This document shows positions 1-13,326 of a stretch of DNA of 64,000 nucleotides, in pieces. The translations under genes were made by a program, and so were the position numbers. The DNA is taken from positions 2,982,501 to 3,046,500 of the forward strand of contig JANFOG010000003.1 in assembly GCA_024336345.1 (NCBI GenBank). Direction: 5' to 3'. Source of the DNA: Mariannaea sp. PMI_226. Lineage: Eukaryota > Ascomycota > Sordariomycetes > Hypocreales > Nectriaceae. Numbering within the stretch: position 1 is the first letter of the stretch; every line of letters begins with the position of its first letter. The notes below the pieces were generated by a model. It was not told the DNA's origin, made no database searches, and saw only the letters and a program-made list of their open reading frames with translations.

Positions 1-1191
1 GCATGAAAGTATGGGGTGCTGGCCGGAACGCGGTCGGGAAGAGTCAACGATCCTGGGGGTCTGAAAGAAGACCTGCACCAATAAATGCGACAGCTCGAAT
101 GATGTCTCAGGAGGGACATTACAAGGAACCTCGTATCGAGGAATTGAAGAGATTTTTTTTTTGCGATATGCGGCGTCCGAGGCTTAAGAAGGCCCGAGCA
201 GACAGACGTTCCTAGCCACTCCATTCACCCGCCCATTAAGAGACAGCAAGACTGATGAGATTGGGAAGGGATATATGTTGGAGGGAAGAAAGACACAAAA
301 AACAACGGAGGAAAGATCTGAAGGGAGGTAGTGGTTGAGAAGATGAGACCACCTTTTGCGTGCACTGGAAGAGGTCAACATAAAAGGGGGAAAGAAAAGA
401 CTTGAGACCGAGACCTGGACTTTGGATTGCGCTGCATTGCACATATGATTTTCGACATAGACTTGATTGTCATTGGTTTGCTTTGTTGTTCGTTGGATGT
501 GTCTTTTGATTTATTTTATTTTATTTTTCTTTCTCTTTTTGCTGGTCTTTCAGAATATCCATTATTTACTTTTCTTTTCCCTTTGTTTTTATTATTTTTT
601 AAAAACTTTATGAAGCCGAATTGGTATATATACACGGCACACACCCACAATAGACATGATGATGACGGAGAGACTAAGACCAACCGAGTCGAGGTCGACG
701 ATGCCACCACCAACATAATTCTGAGCTCTTCCCCATTGCTTGCCCCTCATATGCACTGTCGTGATTCTTTTTTTTGCTTTTTTTTCAGGGTTCAATGACC
801 GAGGAACTTCCTAGGAACGTTTCGGATGCCAAGGTTGGGGTAAGTTGGGGAAATGGGACACGATGCTTTTGCCGCCAAACCTCGGATGGCAACAGGAGAA
901 AGGCGCGTGCGTTGCTGGGAACGTCCTCGGTCGTCCGGAAAAGCGTCGATGATCATGAATCGGAACGGATTGCCCTCTTGGAATCCTTGAGCAAGTGGTT
1001 GGATGGACGACAAGGCTGCAAGGTCCCGATTTCTCCCATGGCCCTGCTGGAGTGTGCTTGTCAGTTGACCACCATCGTATGGGTGTGTTTGTCATGTTTT
1101 TGCTTGGCTTTTTTTTTCATTGCCATGGTTCGAAGCAGCCCTTCCCGCGGCGGCTACAACTCATCCACCCACACGGCCCACCTTGCACGCC

Positions 1192-1219
1192 AAAAAAAAA
1201 AAAAAAAAAAAAAAAAAAA
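1192..1219 (+). repeat. A28 homopolymer
   Basis: An uninterrupted run of about 28 adenines lies in the left intergenic desert. No coding sequence ends next to it and I see no target-site duplication, so it is probably a slippage-prone microsatellite. A poly-A tail of a retroposed transcript is possible but unsupported. Confidence 0.8.
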
Positions 1220-1748
1220 GACAAGCATCCAAGGGTCTTGCTTGATATTACAGACTACTGAATGAACAAACGATACATACACATACGTGCATACATAATC
1301 GATAGACAGGTCTGCTGTCTGGCCAGGGAGTTGGAGGGGAAGGTGGTGGGGAAGATGGTGGAGGGATCTGGGGCAACCACCGTGCGTCAGCCGCGCCACT
1401 CTCCCACATTCACTCTGTTTTTCAACGAACAGACGGAGGAGGTAGTTCAGCAAGTGAGTGGTAATTACAGTATCTACGTTTTCTATGCCGCTCGTGAAAG
1501 GCAGTCCTGAAAGAGCCAGCCTCTGGGTCGTGCGCTTTTACCCCCCTGCTTGCAAGTTTGCTGCAGAAGAGGGGGGGCCGCCTTCTTCGTGGTTGAGGGC
1601 ATGCATGTCGTCGCATGAGACATGTTGGGGGTGAATGTAAAGAAAGGAAGAAGAAAGAAATCGTGAAAGGGCAAGTATGTATGGACGTCTGCCGCAGTGT
1701 GGGTACTATGGTAAGGGGAAGTGTTCTTGCAGTACCCAAGCAGATTGG

Positions 1749-1779
1749 TAAAATAAAATAAAATAATAATAATAATAAT
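1749..1779 (+). repeat. AAAAT/AAT microsatellite
   Basis: A compound simple repeat: three TAAAA-type units followed by about six AAT units. It is intergenic and not associated with a gene. Confidence 0.8.
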
Positions 1780-2143
1780 CTTGGCATGTAGTTCTACCTA
1801 CTGCACACAAGTCATGGTTGCGCGAAAGCCACCAAGAAGAGCCGCGATCAGCGTATGTGGGTGCGTAGATGATGGGAGGATCGCTCTAGGCTTCATTAGT
1901 TGGGGGGTTTCGGAAGAAGAAAAAGAAGAGGAGGAGGGTAGGTAAAAACGAACCAAGCCAAGGGGACGAACGGAGATGTAAGATGCTGACTCCGCTAAGA
2001 GAGGGCGGGAGGTGGAGAGAGTGAGAGAGAGAGGTGCGCCCAAGTGAAGTGCCCTACGGCAGTGGGTTAGTTTGGTGAGCAGGCTGGCTTTTTCGGAGAC
2101 TTGTCCTTTGAGCAACGCGGTCCACAGGACGAAGGCTAGATTT

Positions 2144-2175
2144 TTGTTGGCTTGTTGGCTTGTTGGCTTGTTGGC
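2144..2175 (+). repeat. Tandem repeat, 4 x TTGTTGGC
   Basis: Four exact head-to-tail copies of the octamer TTGTTGGC. The perfect copies suggest recent slippage. The repeat lies just upstream of a run of TACCTTACCTACC-like motifs. Confidence 0.9.
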
Positions 2176-2206
2176 TCCTTAATGTGTCCAATACGAAGAC
2201 TGAAAA

Positions 2207-2345
2207 GTACCTTTACCTAACCTTACCTACCTCTCTTACCTGCTTTTACCTTTGGTACTTTCGTTTGTAGGTACCAAGCTGAAATATATTAAAAGTGATG
2301 AAATGTAGGTACAGCATGTACAGTCTCTACGAAAAGGTAGGTATA
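2207..2345. repeat. TACCTTACC/TAGGTA motif cluster
   Basis: A run of repeated TACCT and its complement AGGTA, including GTAGGTACC near 2268. The same vocabulary recurs around 4361, 28513, 34218, 42005, 47794, 52516 and 62373. It looks like a dispersed short intergenic element or motif family rather than a gene. Confidence 0.55.
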
Positions 2346-4360
2346 ATATGTATGGATGCATGCGCTGGTATTGTACGAGCATGAGCCACATGTCATGCTA
2401 TATGCCCTGCTGCTACCTTGCGGGTTTCGTCCCTTGTGTTGTCCTGCGCCTCATGGCAGTAACAGTAGCATTGTGCGGCAAGCCAACTCTGAATAATCGA
2501 CACAATTTCCCTTTCCCTGATTTGATCTTTATTACATATCACGAAGCAACGCTGCAGTGTGATTATAAAAAAAAAAAAAGGTACAGCCCGTACAGTACGT
2601 ACATAGGTGTACAGTACAGCACAGTACCTTGCTAGGGGGGTGGGGGGGTTTTAACAGACTTTCAAACCCACCGACAACGGCCATGGCAGTAATCACTACC
2701 TATTCATAGCAGGTCACTGTATTTAGAATAACCCGTTCCCATCTGTCAGCCTGGATGAACAGAATCCCAAGCAATGTTAAGCAAAACGGAAAGCCAAGAA
2801 GCAGCTCGACCCGCCCAAAGTTCTGTCAGCGCGGACGGAGACCCTTGGGATGCGGCTAAATATGGTTAATTGTGGCATAGTATAGGGCCTATAGGGGGGG
2901 GCCCCCAAATCCTGGTGGGAAGTTCTAGGTTGGGATCTGTGGAGTCGCGCCTCTTTGCCCAGCTCCAGAGGAGTTGAAAGTTACGAAAGGTACGGAGTAA
3001 TTCGTCGGCCCCCCCCTCCCCCCTTCTAGGGATCCGTACTGTACGAAAAGCTACAGAACTCTCCCACTTTGTGCTTCCGTGCCTTTCCTCCTCTCCCGCG
3101 TGCTGAAAGACTGTAAGCGCCGCCAAGATTGTTCCCCGCCCAAGGCCCGATCCCCGGAGAGGAAGGCATCAGGATGGGACAAGGCTAACTTCCCATAAGA
3201 TCTTGTGCATTGTGTGCATATTTTTTTTATGACTGGTCTTGTTTCGAGAACTGTGTATTTTCTTTTTTTATTTCTTCTTTTCTTCCTGTTCTTCTTCTTT
3301 TTCTTCCTTTTCCATCCTAGTCTTATGTTTGCCCCATCTCTTCTTCCCTGCTGTAGAGTTCCAATCTGAGAGGAGATTGATTTGTGGCCACGGGGTTGGC
3401 TTTCTCTTCCTCGCTTCGGTACCGGATTGGGGGTTGGTGTGTAGATAGGTAGGTTGGTTGGTGTGCCTCTCTCCATACCTGTTCCAGCCTGCAATGCAGA
3501 CTTTGATTCACGGCAAAGGGCCAAAGGGGGACGCGCGAGCTTCTCATACTGTGGAGACTTTGATGAGTCCACATCCCGTACATACATATGTACAGTACTG
3601 TGAGTACAGAGGTGGTACATGGGCACGTACATGGCACGCACGTACATGCAGACAGACATGCAGAGACATGCAAAAGGAGAGACATGCATCTTGTCGGGGC
3701 CATGCCGTCGGGAAACTCGTCGTGCAGGAAGATGAATGAATGATGGGGAGCTGCACAGCTGCGCTGGTTGACCCCGCTATGAGGTCACCTCAGTGGGGAC
3801 TGGGGGGACTGGGCTCGATGTTGCAGGCCATTGTCCCCCTTGTCCGCGTCACCCTGAATCTAGCCCTTTCTTTTTGGCTTGGTGTGGCGCGTATTCTCGG
3901 GGCTGATTTTGATTTTTTTTACATTTTTTTTTGGCCTTCTTCCCGTCTCTGCTACCATTTCTGGGGGATCAGAAGTGGTATTACGTTTGGGGAAGCTTTT
4001 GTTGGTTGTCTGCCGGTACACTTTGGAAGCCCGGCTAAAAATGGACATGCTGCACAAACCCTTTTTTATTCCTCAGGGGATGGGGTAAAAGTCATCTCAA
4101 ACTCTTGATTTCTCAAAGTCTTGATTGGTCATTGTAGGATTCTTATCTTATTTTGCGGTTTTTTTTTTTTTTTCTTCTTCTTTTCTGGTTGTCGTCGTGA
4201 TTCCCACTTTGTTGTATGTATGGGGAGATTTAGTTATGCAAAAAAAAATGCATCTCGATTAATTGTTCAAATCTGTCCACTATAACTGTAACAACGGAAT
4301 ATCCTTTTTGGGGCATAACTTAGACTAAATCCCCTTATTTTCCGGTAAGTGACGATCTGC

Positions 4361-4425
4361 AGTAAGGTAAGGTACCTTAAGTCTTAGTTAGGTAGGTACC
4401 CTTAGGTAGTATGCTAAGGTAAGCA
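4361..4425. repeat. AGGTACCTTA motif cluster
   Basis: A dense series of AGGTA and GGTACC motifs with local inverted symmetry (GGTACC is self-complementary). It belongs to the same family as the clusters at 2207, 47794 and 62373. Confidence 0.55.
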
Positions 4426-6315
4426 AGCTATAGAGTACGCCAAAGTTACTGTAAGAAGAGATAGGAAGTAAGAAGAGAAGGGGCAAAATAAATAAACAGA
4501 CTTTCGGGGTGGAAAAAAAAAAATTGAAAGGAAACGGCGGATGTTACCAAGCATGACACCGTGAAACAATCGAAGGAGCGAAGGGGCGAACAGCGAGATG
4601 GAGCAGGTACTGTGGGAGAAGGAAGGAGGGGGGGGACAGGAGCGGAGTGGTTGAAAGTGGTGCAGGCAGGTGGGCAGAGTGGGGGGACGACCCGGAGCCA
4701 TGTGAGCCGGACGATGCTTGGCTTGGAGCCGGACCCGGGCCGGAGCTTTGTACTCATCGGCATTGCCCTTCAAGGAAATTCACTACGAAAAAGAAAGGGT
4801 ACGTAGTAAAATCGTTAACAAAGGGACAAACGAAAAAGAAGAAAAAAAAATAAAAAATAAAAGAGGTACAAAAAGAAACCCACATTCCATGTATAATCAT
4901 ATCCAAGTATGACGTTATTTTGAATACATTGAATATTTATAAGGAAAAAAATATTTGGGAAAGAGGAAATAAGAGTGCAAGAATAAGAGATGGGATATAC
5001 AAGGGTAAGATGCCGATGAGGGGGCGTATGTGACAGATTGGGGCTCAGCCGTATTTTGTGAAGCTATTCACAAGGGAGGGGGAGGGGGGGCAAGGTATCC
5101 ATCAGCCAACTTTCTGGTACCATGCGCAGTTGTTCTGTCCAACGCTGTACAGTTAGTACTAACACTTCACGCATGATCAGACGACATCCTCTAGTTTACG
5201 TGCATTATCGTACTTTTTTCTTTCTTTCCTTTTTTCCTCCTCAATCTAAACCACTGGGGATGGGAGGAGAAACATGTGGCTAAACTCATTTGACTTGGCC
5301 TATTAGTGTTCTTTTTTTTTTGGTGTTCTTCTTCTTGGAGGGACGGGAAAGTGGCTACCTCTCACACTTCTTCACCGCTACATCGGCATAGCCCATACCG
5401 TAGTTCCTCCAAAAAAAAGCCAAGCCTTATCATCATCAGGTTTGAGCATGATTTGATAATCAGATCACAAGGCCTCGTGGGGTGGTGTGCGTGTAAACTG
5501 TATCATACATCTACACTCTACACTCTACTCCTCACAATGGTGCTCATCATCATCGTCATCCACATCTGAGGGTCCCGCTGGGCTTCGTGTGCTATTGGTT
5601 TCCGTGTCCATAGGAAGTAACGAGCTTACCGCCGCTCAAGTGACCCAGAATCTCAGAGTTTGAAGTGGGTGTTGTAGGTTAGTGCTCAAGCAGACGGCTG
5701 ACGATGAGCACCAGTGGCCTTCATCATCAAACTCATTCTCGCAAGTTAGCCAAGTAGAGTCATTTACTACCCTATGCTCAGGACTTTTGATAGACTCCCT
5801 ATGATTATATGTATCATAGAAAGGCAAGGTTCCACCAGTCAACGGCAGCCATGCCCAAAGAGCCATATATAACATCATTTCAGAAACCAATACAGCCTTG
5901 TCAACGGTGGGAGGACCAACTGCTTCAGAGTTTCACCCATTTTGTCAACTATAGACTTCACCAGTATTGATATCATAAGGTGCATGATATACTGTGGTAC
6001 AAGACAAGATTAGATTAAGTTATATCTGACCCATTGTCTGATAGTTTCTCCAAAAACAAACACCGTTCACTCCCCGCCCCTCCAAAAGCGCTGAGGCCTA
6101 TTAGTAGTTCCTGACCTGGTTACGGTCATATTGTTATACAGAGTTACATCAGAATACAATTCCGTCCTCGTCACATTGGGCATGTCCCATCACCAATAGC
6201 ACTAACAAGCCAAGAGCCGCTCTTACTCAAGTGCTCTTTTTGCAGTCCGACTTCATTCAGCTCTTGCTCTGTCCCTCCCGTCTGTCAGCCGTATACCACC
6301 TCGCTCTTCGTTCTC

Positions 6316-8814
6316 TTAAGCTACATCTAGATATCCTGACGCGAGCGAGGGTCCGAACGTGATTTCTTCTCCTCCCGGCGCAATACCCTCATGCGCCGTG
6401 GCTAAATCTGCGAGGTGCTGAAGGCCTTGACTAGCCGTGGCTTCCACCGACGACGTGGGGCGCATCTGATCTGACAATTTGTCCCTGACACCATTCCAGA
6501 CGTCTCCGGGCTTTTCGATAACATCTCTGATCAACTGACTGGCTTCGTCCCTTGAGCTCTCAAGTTTGACAAGCTTCGACAAGGACATGGCTACCAGCGA
6601 TGCAAAGTGATTTACCAAGGGAGATCGAAGATGCGTGTTTGCGAACAGAATATTAATCTGCTCCTTGGTAGGCCACAAAGTCTCCGACGGTGATGCTCCA
6701 GGTGTTAGGAGCGTGACCAGAAGCCGGCAGTGCCAGTACGCTAAATGCACCAATGGATGCGATGCCGGCTCGATGTGCGCCGGTAAGTCTTCACGGTAAT
6801 TTTCTATGTAGTCGTTCAAAATGGCCGCCATTGGCTGCTCTGTTGTCGACGACCCTGGCTGTAGGGTCGATACGACGTGCGAAACTCGGTTCAGGAGTTT
6901 TGACAAGCCTATGTGCAGTTGTGTTAGAACTTAAGTCAAACTATGGATATCAGAGGGGAAGGGAGGTGAGGTCAGTCAATACTTACGGACTAGATAGAAA
7001 CACACGTCTCCCAACATGTTTTCTAGGTTGGGAGGCGCGACAACGCTGCTATCTGGGATGTGCGCAGGCTTTCCGGTTCCCGCGGCATACCATCGATCCA
7101 GAAGAATCAGTGACCACCAGATGCGGACACATAGTTGGTCGTCTGAGTCCTGCTCAGAAGCCGACTCTATAGGAGCATACCGCCAAAGCTTCATCTGGTT
7201 TGCCAATGCAACCGCCCGTCCAAGAAGAAACGGCAGTGTAGACGATGATCGCCAATCTGCGTCCACAATAAGTAGTAACAGGGTTTGTGCATGCATGATA
7301 TTGGCTACTTGAGAGTAAGACGTCTCGGCACCCTCCCACTCGTTGAGGAGGGAGTTAGCAAGTCTGACATCGCCGGACGACCCCGCTACTGCTGAGAGGG
7401 CGTTGAGAAAAGCGATCCGCAGGGTGGAGGGGCACTGCAAAAGCAAATCTTCCAGCCTAGCTTTGCTTCTCGGTAGTATCGGGTACACAGGTTGAATATT
7501 TGATAAATAGCTAGACGAGTATGAGCGTGTGATAGTTACGGGTTAACAACCCGGAAAAAAAAGGTTGCGTGCGCTCACCTGTGCAGGATCTCTTCATCGA
7601 TATCAGGGAACTCATCATCGTTGGTCATTGTGATATCCATAGTTGCGACGGGTGGTTTTGAAGGAGTCTCATCCGCCTTGATTGCCGATGGTTGGGGAGC
7701 CAGTGAGCCGGCAGTGTAAGGAGCAGCGTAACTATCTGAACCCGCCGACGCCTGCAGTGAGCGATGCTCCGAGCCCCAAGGCGTCTGCCGTGTAGTGCCA
7801 GGAGTGTTAAACTCGCCTGACATGGTCGAAAATGGTCGCTTCCGGCTTGCATCTTCCTGGATATGGTTCTGTCTGGGTCTTTCTGGAGCAAAGAGCCTAT
7901 CAAGGTCATCCTGGTTTAGACCACCGTCTGATTCAAGCTTGTTCTCGATGCTATGGATACGATCTGCAAGTTCCTTGATATATCTGATGCGATGTTAGTC
8001 ACAGAGGAACAAAAAAAAGAAAGAAGCATAATGAATCATACCCTTTGCTGGGACCTCGCTTCTGTGGCACCCGGCTGAACAAGCACCGGATGTTGGATCG
8101 CGCGCAGCTTGAACATGGACTTTCTCCCGTGTCGGACTGTGCATCACACTTGATCTTTTTTCTTCGGCACTCGTCACATGCACGTGAAACCTTTGACCGC
8201 TTCCTCGGAGGCACACTATCTATTGGAAATGATGGGTGCATTGGGGCCTGCACGGCGAGTGGCATGCCATGGGGTACCATAGAGTCAGTTGTTGGTGTCT
8301 CTTGCACATATGATGGTTGCGGCTGTTGCGTGTCGCTATCAGGGTGCGGCATGATACTGCGGAGACTGGTGTCTTCTACACTGATATTGGAATCAGGACC
8401 AGACATCATGTTCGCCCCAGCAAGGCCCCCGCCAAGCTGAGCAGCTAGTTGAAGCTCCTCCAGATTGGGCGGACGCGAAATAACATGATGCTGAGGCGTC
8501 GCAGGTTCTTGAGGCAAAGCGCCTTGCTCGTGTTCCTCTACTTGCACCTGCCCTTGGTCCGGAATGTGCTGATCCCGGTGGTCTTGATGATCCAACTGGG
8601 GTTCGACTTGTGCGTCCACTTGAGAATCGGCCTGAGACTCGACTTGGTGGTGATGGTGATGGTGTTCGACTGGATGAGCAACCTGGGTATCGACCTCAGG
8701 CTCAGGTACACCATCGCGAGCGGTAGAATTATAGAAGGGACCAGCATCCATTGGTTCAGCGCTGGGGGAGGGATAAGATATGGCGTTCTCCGCCTCGTCC
8801 TTTAGGGTGCTCAT
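6316..8814 (-). CDS. Zn2Cys6 transcription factor, RGT1-like (sugar transport regulator)
   Basis: A DNA-binding regulator of the fungal binuclear zinc-cluster class, 764 residues in four exons: 8814-8042, 7983-7579, 7510-6987 and 6908-6316. The zinc cluster is at about residues 213-244 with spacing C-x2-C-x6-C-x10-C-x2-C-x6-C. It is followed by a short basic linker and an N-terminal helix (KELADRIHSIENKLE) that could be a coiled-coil dimeriser. The N-terminus is rich in Gln and His and includes a six-His run. The C-terminal half resembles the fungal middle-homology regulatory domain. The linker and the HSYLSNIQPVYPILP segment resemble RGT1-type glucose-responsive repressors from memory of the family, so the RGT1 assignment is moderate while the zinc-cluster call is firm. 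I chose the first in-frame ATG at 8814. The frame stays open upstream to a GTG at 8850 but has no further ATG. Confidence 0.85.
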
Positions 8815-11800
8815 CGCAGCGACTTTCAGGATTTGCGAAAAATCATTCACGATGCACCTATTTTTCGCTGGTAGATGATAGCGCCGACAACGACAACGAG
8901 TTGTATGTATTCGAGCGTGAATGCGCAGCTTCTTTATTGAGTGCCTAGCTAACGTGAACGTTCGACTTATTCGTGAAGCTAGTCGCGACGCGACTATTCA
9001 AGTCACTAGGCAAAGACCTTATTAGCGGAGGGCTCGACATGACGATGTTGTGATGCGCGGGCGCGACAGCGGGATCAAGAGATGGTAGAAAAGTATTGGT
9101 GTAGGTTTTGACGCGACGGCATGAAAATGTGTAGATGTTATGCAGCTGCATCTGGTGATGGGGACTTACCCGACGCTTTCCTTTGGGGTTTTCGGAACGA
9201 GATAATGCGATGCGACAGCGACTCCTCGACGGAAGAGGAAGAACTCGGCCCCGATGACTGCTTTTTGTGTGGGTGTTTTGACCTTGAGCATCACGGAGAA
9301 GGAAGAATTTTTCGGGCGACTGATGGAAGCCAGTTGACCCACTCCTTCTTTACGTTGGAGATGAGTCAGCGATTTCTTGCTATTGTCTTGGTGCAAGTGC
9401 ATCGAACCGAAATGGACCATCACCAAGTATATTTATCATATAGTTTATCCTCGAAAGAAAGCGCCGAAAATTTCGGTGATTCAAATGTAATCAATCACTT
9501 GATAATACAAATGATTTGCAAGAAAGCAAGCATCTTATTATCTTCAACTACTCCCAGCTCGACCCTGAGGCCAAGTAAGGTACCTAGAAAATAGAGCCAA
9601 GCCCCATGTAGCCACATCGAGGCGCTGAGTGACGATTGGAATATGATGGCTAGCCTCTCGTGCTTGGCAAGATATTGCCACGGGTAATATTTCTGAAATA
9701 TTATACGGGATGGTTTATTATATACCTCTTTGGAGAATACAGTACTTTCATAGATACACGATTTTCAAACCCGCACGTTTTTCGCATACAAGGCCCCGGT
9801 TCCTCATGATGGCAAGTTACAAAAGGGGCTGTGAATACAGGCCATGTAACCGGCTATCTCTCCGAGAGAATATGATTCTTTCCGGTCTGGTCGCCATGAG
9901 ATTAAGAAACAGTTGCTCGCATTTTTATATTGAGCAAGAGAACTACCTGCTTACAAGTGTGTCTCTGTTGACAAGCAAATGGTGTTAAGACTACGGCTTG
10001 CTGGTCAGGGGACGACTTCGAAGTACCCACCGAGTTTGTATGTACTCAGTGGGTAGGATAGGCGTGAATGTGTCAGAATATGAGAGTTATCCTTCATAAT
10101 TAGCATGTGCATCTTGATCATTGGGCCATGGTAGATATAGGTATGGTCTCCCTTTGTGTCTGGTAGAGAAAGCATTTCCAAGCAAACTTCTAATTTGGCA
10201 AGACTAGAGTACATTGGGAGCAGAAGCTATTAGGTTCGGACTCGATCGTATGAGGTTTTCATATTAGTGTTTGGGCTTTTGTACAAACCCTTCAAATATG
10301 CGTCATTCGCAACTGGCAAGGTTGCAGACTACTGATTAAGTATGCGTTAAAGCGTGCGTATCGAGGGAAAAAAACAGATGTTGAGGTTTGAATACTGCAT
10401 TACAAGTGCAATAAGCGTTGTAAATGTTGGTTTCGTATTTGAATCGAATCAAAGAACGAGCTCCATGTTTATGAAATTGGGCTATCTCGGAGAGTGTCGA
10501 TCAAATCCGACAAACGACGGCTGTTGGGCACATTATTGCTTGTTGATTTGATTGCGTGCAGTCGATATGCGTCCACGTAATTATTTCGACGACGTTGGAT
10601 TGGATGTCGACTTTTCGGACCTCATATGGAGGGGGTTATTTTTAGCACCGGTGTGTCTTCGGCAGCTCATCGGCGCTGATAACGGTATGCACGGTACTGG
10701 GCTTCCGAAAGGCACTCGTAGGGCTACTAGTTATCTATTTGAACAACTACGTACTCTGTAGTTGTACGTAATGATTGTTTGTCCATATTAGTCTCACTGT
10801 GAAGCCACGTTCCGGTCACGGAGGGATGTCGGATCAATTTATCGAACTTAATTACTGGCACATGCATGCGCTGAAAAAAAGAAATCGGTTCCGCGTGTGA
10901 TAAGGGTACCTCTATGCTAAGATTACTGCAGTCGACTTGCACAATTACTAGACAAGACACGAGAAATGAATCAGCTGTGCTTAGGTGATTATTAAGTCCG
11001 GCGGCATCGAAGGAGCAGGCGGATTGCTGGACGTGCCATGGAATGATCAGAGCGGAGGGATGAAATGTTCCAGCTTGATTTGAAGAGCTGAGGAGTCGAA
11101 GATGGACCGTCCCCCACTAGAGTCAGGGAAACAGGATCGACACTTGGCGCCCGGATCCGCGGAAAGGGTTTTTTATTGGGCTCTGATTTTATTAGTTACA
11201 TAGCATGTCATGGAGCGGTGGTCCGGTGTCTGGGTCAGTGATTGATTCATAGTTGTCACAGTGGTTCGATTATCATGTCTCATTGTTTTCAGGGGCTACG
11301 GGGCGCTGACGAAGAAAAAAAAAAGAAAGGTTCGAGAGAAAAGGAAAAAAAAACAAAAAAGCAAAAGAAAAAGAAAGTAACCGTCACATCATGAGTTTTG
11401 TAAGTCTCAGCGAGAAGAGTTATCAATCCTAGTAAGACTCTGGCGGGCGTTGAGAGCCACTACTTGCTTCTTCTCGAAGGGCAGGCTAACTTCTTAAAGA
11501 GCGAAGCCGCTCGAAGTTCTTCTCCGTGCTCCCACTGTCTCCTGATGATGCGGCGGCTCCGACAACAGACTAATGAAGTGGCTTGTCAAGGACATGCATC
11601 AAACTAGGTATAGCCTTGATGGTGCGATGGGATTCGCCTGTTTTTTTTTTCTTTTTCTTTTCTTTTCTCGTTCTTTTTTTTTTTTTTTTTTTGTAAAAGA
11701 AATCTTTGTTATTCCCGTAAAACTGCAGGGTGGTCCATTACGCGCGCCATTGACCAGAACCGCCGTGCTTACGAAGTAGAAGGCAGACATGGGGGAAGAG

Positions 11801-13326
11801 GAGGCGGCGCTACATAGTTATTAGTTAGCATGGACCCTTATCATCCATTGCCTACCTTAGTTTAGGAGCATTCGCCCGAGATTCCGAGGTGAAGGGAGAT
11901 GCTGCTAATCTGTAGTGGGGGGAGAAAACAATTGAGAGACCTGCCGGCTTATTTTATTGCGGACTGATTGTCCTTTCTTTTTCCCTTCCCAGAGTTACAG
12001 TGGACCGCAAGAGGGAAGAAATCTAGCCGATTGACCCCTGAAAGGGCCGTTTCATGGAGGTCCCCGTAGAGAAGAACTGAGGTGGACTTGCAGGCGCCCG
12101 AACCACAGTTCAATGGGTGGAGAAAAATATCATGGACTTTGGGTAATTGTTGGCAGTATCGATGATCAGACTCGTGAGAGTTGTCTGATGGCTGTGACTA
12201 GGAAGTCCGCGCACTCTCTCCCTACATAGATAGCATACCCAGGTACCTCGTGTACAGTAAGACGGTCGGTCCTGAGTTCGGTCCCTATGTCCGGCAGGTG
12301 GTTAAATTGTTTGGTCCTCTCACAAGGCCCTTTCATAGGCTTCCTGGCTAGCGCGCGGCAAGTTCCAGCGGAGGCGCCGGGGTTGCTCGCTGACTAGGTA
12401 GCAAATCGCCGACGTGCATGGTGGCAGCAGAAACGTGATTATGGCGCGGTGTTGGTGGTTGGTGCCTTTTTCTGATGGAGTACGTCACTCGGAGGACCTT
12501 CGGCGGCGGGCTGGCTCTTTGTTTTCTCCCCGTTCCACTATCGCATTCTTTTTTTGATGGAGCCCAGTCTTGCCAGAGCCCATTTTCTTTGCTTTGTCGC
12601 CCCCGTCCCTGGGCCGTTTGTTAGTCCATTCTACAGACGCGGTATAGCATACCAGTCCCTACCCATTAACCAACGGGTCCTCCCTTTCTACCTCACTCCA
12701 CTGTGGGTAAAATGACGAGGTGACGGAGGAGCCACGGATATGTAACTTAACTTGCTACATAGCATGTAGTGCGGATACCGGATACTACGCACGTACTAAC
12801 GTTAGGAGCACCGAAGCTTAGGTAGTTGGCAATCATGGTCCAGGTATGGAGAACGCATGTAGGCACGAACCATTTTCTCCTGTCTTATTCAGTCTCGACA
12901 GGTGCCGAATCTGGAATCTCATTTAATCACTCGTCCATTGGCCGTTTCTTCCGCTTTTGCCGCCCCCCTTCCTGTCCTGATACTTGCATCTCATGCTTCG
13001 GTACTTGCTCCCCTCTTGATAAGCTCCCGCTTCCCTCGTCAAGAGATCCATATCATCCCCCTCACTCCCCTCCCTAGTCTCATAACTCTAATACTCTTCT
13101 CCGATTTTTTGGAATATGTACACGTGTGACCCAATGGATCTTCTCTGACAACGTTCCCATCGCTGTTCCCGCAAGGATAACATTCGAGTCAGGGCCCTGA
13201 TGACACCCGAAGCATTCGTTTTTCTTTCTATTGTCCACGTCGTCACCGACGCCATCTTTGGATCTTTGTTTTGACCCTATTCGCCTGGAACTTTTTGGGG
13301 CTTAGCTGAGCGACATACTTACCACC
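8815..13326. other. Gene-poor AT-rich interval
   Basis: About 4.5 kb with no gene I can support. A 157-codon ATG frame at 9121-9594 has no domain or convincing codon pattern. A good splice donor (CGG, then GTAAGTCC) on the minus strand near 9168 suggests that a 5' untranslated intron of the RGT1-like gene could lie here. The rest has poly-purine tracts and scattered short frames. It may hold decayed sequence, but I recognise no transposon domain or terminal repeat. Confidence 0.5.
11308..11376 (+). repeat. Poly-purine (A/G) tract
   Basis: A purine-dominated stretch with several A runs, some as long as nine or ten. A long T run near 11676-11692 is its rough mirror on the other strand. It is low-complexity intergenic DNA. 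Confidence 0.6.

Larger units (their letters stand above)
1..6315. other. Gene-free region, repeat and pyrimidine rich
   Basis: I find no credible protein or RNA gene in the first 6.3 kb. Open frames are short, mostly lack an ATG or a recognisable domain, and do not join across plausible introns. The DNA holds poly-T and poly-A runs, an A28 tract, an 8-bp tandem repeat, AAT and AAAAT microsatellites, GTAC-rich palindromic stretches and TAGGTACC-type motifs. It may include regulatory DNA or an untranslated leader of a gene beyond the left edge, or a long non-coding RNA. Sequence alone cannot decide. Confidence 0.6.

Noticed and set aside
9121..9594. A 157-codon ATG frame upstream of the RGT1-like gene
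   Set aside because: No domain and irregular composition. A minus-strand donor runs through it, so it is more likely part of the RGT1-like gene's 5' region.
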